A stretch of 64,000 nucleotides of DNA from Bdellovibrio sp. ArHS (GTDB lineage Bacteria; Bdellovibrionota; Bdellovibrionia; Bdellovibrionales; Bdellovibrionaceae), in the NCBI RefSeq assembly GCF_000786105.1, contig NZ_JTEV01000019.1, positions 94,963 through 158,962 on the forward strand, read 5' to 3'. Every line of letters begins with the position of its first letter. Positions within the stretch are counted from its first letter, which is position 1. The translations under genes and the position numbers were made by a program. This document shows, one piece after another, positions 1 to 8,700 of this stretch. Under the pieces are notes generated by a model, which was not told the DNA's origin, ran no database searches, and saw nothing but the letters and a program-made list of their open reading frames with translations.

Positions 1-1136
1 TTGCAGTAGCTTAAAAGCTGTTTCTTTTCATGAGCGGCGCTGGGCATCCAAAAAGGACTCAAAGCGCCTTGGGCAAGACTCATGTTTGGATTTGGAATGA
101 CTTTGCCTTCGTCAATATCCAGCGTGTTGCCAAAACCTTTACAAGTCGGGCAAGCCCCAATAGGAGAATTAAAACTGAATAGTCGAGAACTCAGCGGTGG
201 GGGAGTATAACCACAAACCGGACACGACGCTTCTTCACTGACTTGAAGGCGCTGACCTTCCGTCGTTAGAATCGTGGCTCGACGAGTGATGTTCGTCGTA
301 TTGTACTTAATGCTGGCTTCATAGGCCTGAGTCAGTGAATCGGCAATACGGCCGCGCTCATCTTCGTTGAAGCTCATGCGGTCGATAACCAGATAGAAGG
401 TCTCTTTGGGAAGACCTTTCTTTATTGCAGCGGCATCACCGATTTCAACGACGGTACCCATTTCTTCGTGAGTCAAACCACTCGGAACGACAGGTGCGGC
501 AGGAACGAATTCTGGTGTGGCTCGTTTTGAGGCTTTTTTCGCAGTCTTCTTTTTGGCGGCTTTTTCCGGAGCGGGCTTGGTGTCAGTTCCCTTTGGGATA
601 TAGATACGCAGATAGCCGTCTTGCAAAAGTAAAGAGTGAAGTTTCTTGCCTTGAGCGACGCGACCTTCTTCGCTGATTTCTACCAGGATGTAGCCGCGTT
701 TTCCGGAAAACTCTTTGATGGTTTTTTCCGTGGCTTCAGTGACACTTTCTTTTTCCGTTGGACAATGATGTGTCGGGCAGTAGGACTTTCCGATTTTTTC
801 GTAAAGTAAACGAAGATAGTCGATGATTTCAGTCGTCGTACCGACTGTCGAGCGGGAGCTTTTAACCGTGTTCTTTTGTTCGATGGAAATAGCTGGAGGA
901 ATATTGCTAATGCCCTCGATGTCAGGTTTGGGAGCCTTGTTTAAAAACTGCCGTGCGTAGTTCGACATGCTTTCGATAAAGCGTCGTTGGCCTTCGGCAA
1001 AAAGAGTCTCGAAGGCAAGTGAAGACTTTCCTGAACCACTGGGGCCACAAATCACCGTCATTGAACCGACCGGAATTTTGACCTCAATGTTTTTTAGATT
1101 GTTTTGTTTCACCCCCCAGAGGTGAATATCTTTCAT
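1..1136 (-). CDS. uvrA: UvrA, excinuclease ABC subunit A (N-terminal part, runs off window)
   Basis: N-terminal 378 or so residues of the damage-sensing ATPase of nucleotide excision repair, which loads UvrB at lesions in the cytoplasm; the rest lies beyond base 1. Walker A GPSGSGKS is at residues 31-38, and two CxxC pairs (CPVC, CPTC) near residues 305-330 form the expected zinc-binding region. A Lys/Ala-rich insert at about residues 182-220 (positions 475-592) is unusual for UvrA. The ATG overlaps the stop of the upstream penicillin-binding protein gene (ATGA), so the two are probably translationally coupled. Identity is near certain; only the insert is odd. Confidence 0.95.
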   Translation of the reverse strand, partial: MKDIHLWGVKQNNLKNIEVKIPVGSMTVICGPSGSGKSSLAFETLFAEGQRRFIESMSNYARQFLNKAPKPDIEGISNIPPAISIEQKNTVKSSRSTVGTTTEIIDYLRLLYEKIGKSYCPTHHCPTEKESVTEATEKTIKEFSGKRGYILVEISEEGRVAQGKKLHSLLLQDGYLRIYIPKGTDTKPAPEKAAKKKTAKKASKRATPEFVPAAPVVPSGLTHEEMGTVVEIGDAAAIKKGLPKETFYLVIDRMSFNEDERGRIADSLTQAYEASIKYNTTNITRRATILTTEGQRLQVSEEASCPVCGYTPPPLSSRLFSFNSPIGACPTCKGFGNTLDIDEGKVIPNPNMSLAQGALSPFWMPSAAHEKKQLLSYC

Positions 1137-3796
1137 TCAGAGAGATCCTGTTTGTAAAAGTCCGTGGCTTCTTCCGCTTTGCTTGAAGAAAGAGTGGGTT
1201 CCGTTCCTTCAACAAAGGCCTGACGAATAATTTTTTTAGTCTGAGCCGAAGCCAGTTTTCCTGTGTCAGCATCAATATTTGCAAACACAATACCTTCAGG
1301 AATCGGGAAAGTCATCTGAGGAAGTCCTTCGTGAGCGGCTTTCATGTAATCTACCCATATAGGTAACGCCGCACGTCCACCAACCTCGCCTTTGCCAATG
1401 CTCTTCTCTTTGTCAAAGCCCACCCAAACGCCTGTTGCGATTTGTGGGCTGTAGCCGATAAACCACGCGTCAAAGTAGTTGTTGGTGGAACCAGTTTTTC
1501 CAGCGACTTCGCGACCCACAGCGCGCGCTCTTCCACCAGTTCCGCCAGCGTCTTCAACCACCCCTTTGAGAAGTGTTGTCATAACGTAAGCTGTTGTCGG
1601 GCGAATCAGTTGATCTGGATCCTGGAAGAAAATACTTTCATCAATCTTTGCATGCTTAGGATCTTTTTTCTTAAGTTCTTCCAGTTTCGCAGGGTCGTTG
1701 ACGATTTCCAGAAAAGCTTTGCGACGATTTTCAAATTCGTCGTTGATAGCTTTGAGCTCTTTTTCAAAGCGTGTGTCCAGACTCATAACTTTAAGTAAGG
1801 ATTTACCTTGAGCGTCTTCCACCTTGTGAATCAGCAAAGGCGAAAGTCGTTTTCCCAGGCGGCCAAACTCGGCAAAAACTTTGGTCATTTCATACAACGT
1901 CACGCTGCTGGAACCCAGGGCCAACGTGAAGTCCGGATTCAAAGGTGAATAAATACCCAGGCGCTTTGCATAGTCCGTAGCCCATGGCACGCCCACGTCC
2001 TCGATGATTTTCACCGTGGGAATATTTAATGATTTAACCAATGCATTTCGGAAAAGGATGTCACCACCAAAGCTTTTTGAGTGATTGGACGGTTTCCAAA
2101 CTTTTGGATCACCTTGTCCCTCAGAATCGTCTGCCGAACCGCCTTCTTCGAAGACAATCGGCGCATCCATAATGGGCGTCGCTGGTGTGTACCCTTTGTC
2201 TAAAGCAGAAGCGTAAACGATGGCTTTGAATGCAGACCCGGTTTGACGGGGAGCTTGAATCGCACGATTAAATTCGCTTTTGGCAAAGCTGGAGCCGCCG
2301 ACCATGGCCACCACATCCTGTGAGTCCTGATCGAAAGAAATCAAGGCGCCTTCTACCAAGGGTTCCTGATCCAGTTCTAGTGCGACAAATTTTGTGAAAT
2401 CAGGAAGGTTTGCCGGTTTTTTCTTCGCGTTAGTGATGCGGTTAGAAGAAAATTTTTCTGCAACCACTTTCACTAAAATGACGTCGCCCTTCTTCAAGGC
2501 TTGGGATGGCTTTTTAATAACTCCTAAGTCGTAGCGCACCTCTGTGTCTGGCTGGCGCGCCCAAGTCATTGTGTCAATATCAATAAGCCCCAGAGCTTCC
2601 GGAAGTTTTACCGTGACCAATCCAGTATCATCATTCACCTCTTGCACAATGCCCTGAACCGAGTCTCTCAGTTTGATATAGGGCGGAAGAAGAGACACCT
2701 CTGATTTGGTGTCTTTCGCAGGAACGATATCTGCAAATTTACCTTCGGGCAGAATGGTTCTTTCTGGTGTAAAATCTGAGATCAGTTTCTTCTGAGTTTC
2801 TTTTAGAAACTCTTCCATATCTTCTTCGTCAGAAATATTTTTGATTGGCCCGCGATAGCCCTGGCGTTTGTCCAAGCCTTTCAAGCCCGCAAGAACAGCG
2901 TCTTGAGCCGCCAACTGTTTTTCCAGATCAAGGCTTGTATGAATGCGCAGCCCTTTATCTAAAACCATGTCCTCGCCCAACTGGGTGACCAAGAGCTGAC
3001 GGACAGTTTCCAGGAAGAAGGGGGCGTATTCTTCATAGTTTTCGCGCACAAAAACTTTGACGGGCTCTTTAATCGCCGCTTCCGCTTCGTCCTTCTTAAC
3101 ATAGCCGACGTCAGCCATGCGACGAAGCACGTAAATCTGACGTTCTTTTGCACGCGAAGGGTTGCGAACCGGACTATAGGCGCTGGGTGCTTTGGGAAGT
3201 CCGGCAAGAATCGCTGTTTCAGATAAAGTTAATTTACTCGCAGGCTTACGGAAGTAGGTCTGGGCTGCTTGTTCAATGCCGTAGGCGCCCTGACCGAAGT
3301 AAATTTGGTTTAAGTAAAGGAACAAAATGTCTTCTTTACTTAGGTTCTTTTCCATTTCGATAGCCAGCAGAATATCACGAACTTTCCGAGTCAAAGTTTT
3401 TTCATCAGTCAACAGAAGTGTTTTGGCCACTTGTTGCGTGATCGTCGATCCCCCTTGAACAGAACGACCTGCGCGTAAGTTGGCTAAAGCGGCCCGGAAA
3501 ATCGCTTGCGGGTTGATGCCCTTGTGTTCGAAGAACTGGTCGTCTTCCGCTGCCAGAAAGGAATTCACGACGTGCTTAGGAATTTTTTCGTAAGGAATTA
3601 ACGTTCTTCTTTCGCGGAAGAACTCACCGATCTTTTTTCCGTGACGGTCATAAACCTGACTAACTAGAAGAGGCTGGTAGTCTTTAACAGTGATTAGTTG
3701 CGGTAAACCCGACTGAACAGACTTGATAATAAGGTAGGCGCTGAGGATGCCAATAAGTCCAAGGGCGACAATAAACAGTACAATCTTTTTTAACAC
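1133..3796 (-). CDS. mrcA: Class A penicillin-binding protein 1A (bifunctional glycosyltransferase/transpeptidase)
   Basis: Inner-membrane enzyme of 887 residues that polymerises glycan strands and cross-links peptidoglycan. One N-terminal membrane anchor (about residues 4-25) precedes the GT51 domain with its catalytic Glu84 in AEDDQFFEH. The transpeptidase domain has all three motifs: SxxK at Ser521-Lys524 (GSAFK), SLN at 589-591 and KTG at 767-769. GTG at 3796 is chosen because AAAGGAG lies 9 nt upstream; a TTG seven codons further out is less likely. An extra segment between the two domains (about residues 310-450) matches the OB-like insertion of PBP1A. Its stop overlaps the uvrA start. 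Confidence 0.95.
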   Translation of the reverse strand: MLKKIVLFIVALGLIGILSAYLIIKSVQSGLPQLITVKDYQPLLVSQVYDRHGKKIGEFFRERRTLIPYEKIPKHVVNSFLAAEDDQFFEHKGINPQAIFRAALANLRAGRSVQGGSTITQQVAKTLLLTDEKTLTRKVRDILLAIEMEKNLSKEDILFLYLNQIYFGQGAYGIEQAAQTYFRKPASKLTLSETAILAGLPKAPSAYSPVRNPSRAKERQIYVLRRMADVGYVKKDEAEAAIKEPVKVFVRENYEEYAPFFLETVRQLLVTQLGEDMVLDKGLRIHTSLDLEKQLAAQDAVLAGLKGLDKRQGYRGPIKNISDEEDMEEFLKETQKKLISDFTPERTILPEGKFADIVPAKDTKSEVSLLPPYIKLRDSVQGIVQEVNDDTGLVTVKLPEALGLIDIDTMTWARQPDTEVRYDLGVIKKPSQALKKGDVILVKVVAEKFSSNRITNAKKKPANLPDFTKFVALELDQEPLVEGALISFDQDSQDVVAMVGGSSFAKSEFNRAIQAPRQTGSAFKAIVYASALDKGYTPATPIMDAPIVFEEGGSADDSEGQGDPKVWKPSNHSKSFGGDILFRNALVKSLNIPTVKIIEDVGVPWATDYAKRLGIYSPLNPDFTLALGSSSVTLYEMTKVFAEFGRLGKRLSPLLIHKVEDAQGKSLLKVMSLDTRFEKELKAINDEFENRRKAFLEIVNDPAKLEELKKKDPKHAKIDESIFFQDPDQLIRPTTAYVMTTLLKGVVEDAGGTGGRARAVGREVAGKTGSTNNYFDAWFIGYSPQIATGVWVGFDKEKSIGKGEVGGRAALPIWVDYMKAAHEGLPQMTFPIPEGIVFANIDADTGKLASAQTKKIIRQAFVEGTEPTLSSSKAEEATDFYKQDLSE

Positions 3797-3879
3797 GAGT
3801 GGGGGCTCCTTTAACAAGCCCCCATTCTAACAGTGTGATGGGTATGGGTCCAGGGATACTAGACTAGTCGGAAGACGGG

Positions 3880-5316
3880 TTACTTTACACCCAGGCTTTT
3901 TAGCTTTTCTTTAGCCGTAGCGACTTCGTTCGTACAAGAAGGGAAGTTTCTTTGGATGCTCGAAATAATATTAATTTGGGATGAAATCTCACTGGACGCC
4001 TCATCCGCAGTATCTTCCGCCCCACGCTTTGGTGCAGGCCCCAATGTCATTAAAGATTGGTTGGCGCGATTCAAAGCCGCCTGCAGACTTGCTTGTTTGG
4101 AGGCCAGTGTTTTCAAGTTTTCCTGCATCTTAGTATAGGCAGTTTGCATTTGTGTCTGAGAGCGCGTGCCTAAATCAATAACACTTTGAAGGGCATCTGA
4201 TTTTTCTTTAACAGACGCCTGCTTCATTTCTTCCAGTTGCGAAGAAGCCAAATTCAAGCTGTTTTGAATCTCATCAAAGCTTGATTGAATATCCGCAATT
4301 TGTTTAGTCAATTCGTCTTGTTCTTGCTTTTTGGATTCATTCAAAGCGACACGTTGTTGGTCAAAGGCATCCATACAATCGTTGTAAATATTAATAAGCT
4401 CCTGACGCTTTTTCTTCGCTTGAGCAATGTGATTTGCACTAGTGGCGGAAGAAACACTGTCATAAGATTTTTTCGCGTCGTTAACGGCTTTCATGCAGGC
4501 GCGCTTACCAGAAGCCTCTGTCATAGCAATCATTTTCAACGCTTTATCACGTTGTGATTGAACCAATTGGCCACGCAGCTTTAAGATGTCAGATCCCTTT
4601 TTGCGCATTTCTTCCTTAGCTTGATTTTGGCTTGAGTTGAAATCAGCGATGCGCTCGCGCTCTTTTGTGTCAATTTCAAGGGATTTTGCCTTGTAGTCCT
4701 CTTGTGCTTTGGTCAGAGTCTCTTGGATTTTATCCATCTCTTTTTGATAGTCTTCCTGAATCTGAGCTTTGTCGTCGTTCAGCTCCGCCAGTTCTTTTTC
4801 AGTGTCTTTGATCTCTTTTTGAATATTGTTTTTTTCTGTAAAGTAATCGCGGCCGTTCATTTGTGGGCAAGCGTTGCTGATATTTTGTAAGCCTGTCGCC
4901 GCTGTTGAAGACATTCCAAGGACCGTGGCGAAAGCGGCCGTTGTGTCGAAAGAATCTTCGCCAGAAGCTGTCGCACAAGACTTGGCTTTGGAAATACAGT
5001 CTTTTGCGGACCCAAGTCCCGCTTTCTTACAAGCCTCACCGATTTTTTCTTCGGCTCTGTCCATTTTATCACGAGCGTCGCGGCACTCATTATAAGTAGG
5101 CGCAGCGTAGGGATAGGTCGTGATCGTAGGGACCGTTGAAGCTTGCGGTTGCTGCTGCTGTTGTCCTGAGGTGTTGTTTTGAGTCGTCGGACTGCCGTTT
5201 CCAGAAGCTCCCGAGCCCTGAGCTAATGCTATAGAGGAAAACAACGATGTGGCGGTAATAAAGTTGATAAAGATTTTGACAACTGTTCTGTCCGTTGTGC
5301 GTGAAATCTTATTCAT
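3880..5316 (-). CDS. Exported coiled-coil protein of unknown function
   Basis: A 478-residue protein with an N-terminal signal sequence (hydrophobic run IFINFITATSLFSSIALAQ, cleavage probably after ALA), a Gly/Ser/Gln/Thr-rich spacer, then a Cys-containing segment and long heptad-rich helices (about residues 155-430) full of Lys, Glu and Gln. Several Cys residues (six or more) suggest disulfides outside the cytoplasm. ATG at 5316 is preceded by GGGGAGG, so I reject the longer frame starting further upstream. It resembles no enzyme I know; a structural periplasmic or envelope role is an inference. It lies upstream of the PBP1A gene on the same strand, separated by 83 bp. Confidence 0.75.
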   Translation of the reverse strand: MNKISRTTDRTVVKIFINFITATSLFSSIALAQGSGASGNGSPTTQNNTSGQQQQQPQASTVPTITTYPYAAPTYNECRDARDKMDRAEEKIGEACKKAGLGSAKDCISKAKSCATASGEDSFDTTAAFATVLGMSSTAATGLQNISNACPQMNGRDYFTEKNNIQKEIKDTEKELAELNDDKAQIQEDYQKEMDKIQETLTKAQEDYKAKSLEIDTKERERIADFNSSQNQAKEEMRKKGSDILKLRGQLVQSQRDKALKMIAMTEASGKRACMKAVNDAKKSYDSVSSATSANHIAQAKKKRQELINIYNDCMDAFDQQRVALNESKKQEQDELTKQIADIQSSFDEIQNSLNLASSQLEEMKQASVKEKSDALQSVIDLGTRSQTQMQTAYTKMQENLKTLASKQASLQAALNRANQSLMTLGPAPKRGAEDTADEASSEISSQINIISSIQRNFPSCTNEVATAKEKLKSLGVK

Positions 5317-5435
5317 TTGATTCCTCCCCGATGAAAATAGGTGATGCAATACCAGTACCAATTATCGGCAGGGATGAACAAAAGGTTTACGTATCAAAAT
5401 GAGAAAGTGGGTGAAGTATGCTGCGATCTTCAAAT

Positions 5436-5470
5436 ATAAAGAGCGATGAAATAGTCTCGTCGCTCTTTAT
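5436..5470 (-). terminator. Rho-independent terminator of mscL
   Basis: Perfect 11-bp inverted repeat (ATAAAGAGCGA and its complement) around a 13-nt loop, with T-rich ends on both strands. It lies 48 bp past the mscL stop and before the coiled-coil gene, so it most likely ends mscL transcription. Confidence 0.7.
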
Positions 5471-5517
5471 GGCAGAAACCCCTTATTCTTCTACGGATGA
5501 CCCTTTTGGGCTGCAGC

Positions 5518-5952
5518 TTATGCAGCCTGGGGACTTCCGCAGTGAGCACACTTGCGAGCTTTCGAGGGAATAGTTGAAAGACATTCGGGGCATTCTTTAC
5601 TATTCGGCGGCGGAGGAACTTCTTCCTTTTTCATTCTGTTCGCAATGCGAACAATCAGAAAGATCGCAAAGGCCACGATCAAAAAATCCAAGACAACATT
5701 CATGAATAGTCCGTAATTAATAGTAGCGACTCCCGCTTTTTTTGCTTCTTCAAGAGTTGCGTAGTGCTCACCATTAAGCGCCAGGAATAAGTTTGAAAAA
5801 TCCACTTTGCCTGCGCCAATGCTAATCACCGGAGTCAGAATGTCAGAAACAAAGGAAGAAACGATTTTGCCGAAGGCGGCGCCGATAATAATACCGACTG
5901 CCAGATCTAAAACGTTTCCTCTCATTATAAAGGCTTTGAATTCCTTAAACAT
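5518..5952 (-). CDS. mscL: Large-conductance mechanosensitive channel MscL with C-terminal zinc ribbon
   Basis: Inner-membrane channel of 144 residues that opens under membrane tension to release osmolytes during hypo-osmotic shock. The N-terminal FKEFKAFIMRGNVLDLAVG signature and first helix TM1 are followed by the periplasmic loop and TM2 (about residues 85-105). The C-terminal tail carries CPEC...CAHC, a four-Cys zinc-ribbon pattern seen in some MscL proteins but absent from the E. coli one. AAAGGA sits 8 nt before the ATG. In a predator that moves between media and prey periplasm an osmotic valve is sensible, but that is inference. Confidence 0.95.
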   Translation of the reverse strand: MFKEFKAFIMRGNVLDLAVGIIIGAAFGKIVSSFVSDILTPVISIGAGKVDFSNLFLALNGEHYATLEEAKKAGVATINYGLFMNVVLDFLIVAFAIFLIVRIANRMKKEEVPPPPNSKECPECLSTIPSKARKCAHCGSPQAA

Positions 5953-5968
5953 GGGGGGTGTCCTTTCC

Positions 5969-6694
5969 CTAAAATTTCGCCACCAGATTCATTGTTGTTG
6001 TGGTTGTCGTGTATTTGCCACTGACAGAAGGAACATTTTGATATTGTAAAAGATAAGCGAGCTTCAAAGAGAAAATCGAATTTAACATAATGTTCAAAGA
6101 GGCTTCGGTGTTTGCAAGGTAAGCATCAGGTTCTGTGAAGTTTGGCAAATACTCAGCCCAATACTTGAACGACAAGGTTTTATCCAGAGTTCTGTTGTAT
6201 TCCGAATAGACACGGCCAAGGTTGTCATGAAGAGTTCCGCCCGCAGTGGGCAGGGTTTTTTGATAGCGATAACCGGCCTCGAGTGTCCATTTTGTTTCAT
6301 CAGTTTTAACAAGGAAGTATTTAAGACCCGCGTCCGTAGAGTCCCTTTGTAAATAGCCGTTGAAGATATCACTTTCCGCTTTTTGACCTACGTAAACACT
6401 TAAATAATCGGCAAGTTGATGCTCGTAGCGGACACCGATTTCCCAATTGCGCGCACTTTCGACACCCAAAGAATTTGTCTTAAGATATCGACCGAAAGCA
6501 GCATAAAGATTCTTTTCAATAGTGTATTCTGTTTTTGCCTTTGCGTTGTACGATTCAGAATCGTTGTTTCCGCTAACAATGATGGCGCCGGCCTCTGCCT
6601 CGCCTTTCCAAGGTGGTGGCGGATTTTCTTGTGCCATCGTCGCAAGAGAAAATAGAAATGCTAAAGCTATCAGCGTGAAACGTACTGCTCTCAT
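5969..6694 (-). CDS. DUF481 family outer-membrane protein (YdiY-like)
   Basis: A 241-residue protein with a signal peptide ending ATMAQ and a body of alternating amphipathic beta strands rich in Tyr and Trp, finishing in a terminal Phe (NLVAKF), the usual barrel-assembly signal. The opening WKGEAEAGAIIVSGNNDSESYNAK pattern is typical of DUF481 proteins, which have no assigned function. It lies 16 bp upstream of mscL on the same strand, so the two may be cotranscribed. The family call is good; the role is unknown. Confidence 0.8.
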   Translation of the reverse strand: MRAVRFTLIALAFLFSLATMAQENPPPPWKGEAEAGAIIVSGNNDSESYNAKAKTEYTIEKNLYAAFGRYLKTNSLGVESARNWEIGVRYEHQLADYLSVYVGQKAESDIFNGYLQRDSTDAGLKYFLVKTDETKWTLEAGYRYQKTLPTAGGTLHDNLGRVYSEYNRTLDKTLSFKYWAEYLPNFTEPDAYLANTEASLNIMLNSIFSLKLAYLLQYQNVPSVSGKYTTTTTTMNLVAKF

Positions 6695-6809
6695 CGTAAA
6701 GCCCCTTCAATTTATGTAACCACTTTAGTTTCAATTCACAATGGGACCAAGAAAAAATTGATGAGAACGGGAAGAATTTCTGTTAGCTTCTTTTGCGAGG
6801 TTTGTAGAA

Positions 6810-7064
6810 GTGCAAAAAGGTTTCAATTCAGATATCACCGTACGCGGACAGAAATATCATGTACAAACAGAGGACTGGGGTTTACAAAATCCTTTCTTAG
6901 TCAGTCGTATATTCTGTAATGGTGCCGTGATGAAGACAATTAAAACACCTTACGACTCTGTTTTAAGAATGGGGTCCAACCGGACTGAAGAGGCCATCAA
7001 ATTGGCCTTGCGCCGACAACACTCGACGATCATTGATACCCTGATGGCGGGGGGGATGCCCTAA
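6810..7064 (+). CDS. Conserved small cytoplasmic protein, function unknown
   Basis: An 84-residue protein without signal or membrane segment. The core FNSDITVRGQKYHVQTEDWG followed by NPFLVSRIFCNGAV and KTPY resembles a family of uncharacterised short proteins found in deltaproteobacteria-like genomes and Acidobacteria. GTG at 6810 is supported by GAGG nine bases upstream. It precedes ftsE by 83 bp and may or may not belong to that operon. No function can be assigned. Confidence 0.7.
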   Translation: MQKGFNSDITVRGQKYHVQTEDWGLQNPFLVSRIFCNGAVMKTIKTPYDSVLRMGSNRTEEAIKLALRRQHSTIIDTLMAGGMP

Positions 7065-7147
7065 CCGGGGCGAAAAGTTTCATTTCAATACAAAACCTCG
7101 ACTTCCGGCGAGTATTCATCCCTGCGAGTCTTTCATAAGATAAAGGG

Positions 7148-7810
7148 ATGATTGAATTCTCTCACGTCTATAAGACTTATCCCGGCCCGGTTCACGCATT
7201 AAAAAATGTTGATTTGCGCATCGACAAGGGCGAATTCGTTTTTCTAACGGGACCCAGTGGTGCCGGGAAGACAACGCTTTTCAAAATGATTTCCGCGTAT
7301 GACATCGCCACTTCGGGTGATGTGAAAGTAGCGGGGCATGATCTTATTTCAATCAAAGACGGACAAATTCCCTTATTCCGCCGGAAAATTGGCGTCGTCT
7401 TTCAGGATTTCAAGCTCTTAAAAGATCGAACAATCTTTGAAAACGTGGCTTTGCCCTTAGTCGTTCGTGGCGATAAACCCCCAGCAATTGCCCGTCGTGT
7501 GTCTGAAGTTCTGGAACAAGTGGGACTGTCTCACAAGCACGATCAATATCCCGATTATATTTCTGGCGGCGAACAGCAGCGAACCGCGATCGCGCGCGCG
7601 ATTATTCATCAACCCGGCGTTTTGATTGCCGACGAACCTACGGGCAATCTTGATCCGCGTTTAAGCGAAGAAATCATGGATCTGTTAGAGCGTGTTTGTG
7701 CCCAAGGAACCACAGTCTTTGTCGCCACCCATGACCACGAAATGGTGAAGCGTAGGAACAAACGCACATTAGAGCTTCGTGATGGAATGATTGTCGGGGA
7801 TAAAAAATGA
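7148..7810 (+). CDS. ftsE: FtsE, cell-division ABC-type ATPase
   Basis: ATPase (220 residues) of the FtsEX complex, which couples cytoplasmic ATP hydrolysis to control of septal peptidoglycan hydrolases through the membrane. Walker A GPSGAGKT (about residues 36-43), ABC signature SGGEQQR, Walker B VLIADEPTG and the switch His in ATHDHEM are all present. The stop overlaps the ftsX ATG by 4 bp. Gene order ftsE-ftsX-EnvC-like confirms the assignment over generic LolD-like ATPases. Confidence 0.95.
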   Translation: MIEFSHVYKTYPGPVHALKNVDLRIDKGEFVFLTGPSGAGKTTLFKMISAYDIATSGDVKVAGHDLISIKDGQIPLFRRKIGVVFQDFKLLKDRTIFENVALPLVVRGDKPPAIARRVSEVLEQVGLSHKHDQYPDYISGGEQQRTAIARAIIHQPGVLIADEPTGNLDPRLSEEIMDLLERVCAQGTTVFVATHDHEMVKRRNKRTLELRDGMIVGDKK

Positions 7811-8700
7811 GGTCTTCACAAAAAAACCTTGCCCTAAAAATATCTACGCTGGTTGTTGTTACTGCTTGTTTTGCGGTGATGGCTTCGGGCCTTCTGATTT
7901 CGCAAAATTTTAAAAATATTCTGACCCTGTGGGGAGAAGACGTACAAATGACCGTCTATCTTTCCCAAGATCTTTCTGAGCAGGGCCGGCTGTTTATCGA
8001 AAAGAAGCTAAAAGAGTCCGGCAAAATTGGCGCCATCCAACTTGTTAATCAAGAGAAAGCTCTTAGCGACTTTCGTGCGCAGATGGCAAGTTATGCCCCG
8101 GATATTTCACAGGATGAAGAGCTTTTAAGACTAATTCCTGCCAGCTTGCAAGTCAGCCTTGCTGCCGATGTCAGTCCTGCTGAACAAATTCAGGTTCTGC
8201 GATCACTTGCCAGTGAGGTCAAGGGACTGGAGGGAGTTGATGAAGTCAGCTACGGCCAGGATTGGGTTGAAAAATACTCCTCGTTGGTAACAACGATCGA
8301 AGCGACATTCAGTCTTTTGGGCTTTGTGATTTTGGCCGCCGCACTCTTTGTCATATCAAATGCCATTAGAGCTTCGATTCAGAATAGAAAAGAAGAAATT
8401 GTGGTTCTTGAGATGATCGGAGCCACTCCTAGCATGATTCGCAAGCCATTTATGGTTGAAGGTGCTGTGCTTGGATTCAGCTCTTCGGTGCTCGGGTTGA
8501 TTTTTTGTCTTTTGTTATTTACGGCCCTCAAGAGCTTTTTAACAACTCGGCTCAGCTTCCTTCAGCTGGGTGAGCATATTCACTTTATCAGCCTTTCTTC
8601 TTTGTTCTTTTTTATCGTTGCGGGAACCAGCCTGGGTTCTTTGGCTTCCTATCTGTGTGTACGCCGTCTTAATGACGGCTATGCGGGAAGTCGGGTGTGA
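7807..8700 (+). CDS. ftsX: FtsX, cell-division permease-like protein
   Basis: A 297-residue membrane partner of FtsE. It has the FtsX topology: a first helix (about residues 13-35), a periplasmic domain (about 40-160) that in other bacteria binds EnvC-type activators, and three further helices near residues 165-190, 215-245 and 260-285. The cytoplasmic loop RKEEIVVLEMIGATPSMIRKPF is typical of the family. Start and stop overlap neighbours by 4 bp on each side, so ftsE, ftsX and the next gene should be made in fixed proportion. Confidence 0.93.
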   Translation: MRSSQKNLALKISTLVVVTACFAVMASGLLISQNFKNILTLWGEDVQMTVYLSQDLSEQGRLFIEKKLKESGKIGAIQLVNQEKALSDFRAQMASYAPDISQDEELLRLIPASLQVSLAADVSPAEQIQVLRSLASEVKGLEGVDEVSYGQDWVEKYSSLVTTIEATFSLLGFVILAAALFVISNAIRASIQNRKEEIVVLEMIGATPSMIRKPFMVEGAVLGFSSSVLGLIFCLLLFTALKSFLTTRLSFLQLGEHIHFISLSSLFFFIVAGTSLGSLASYLCVRRLNDGYAGSRV

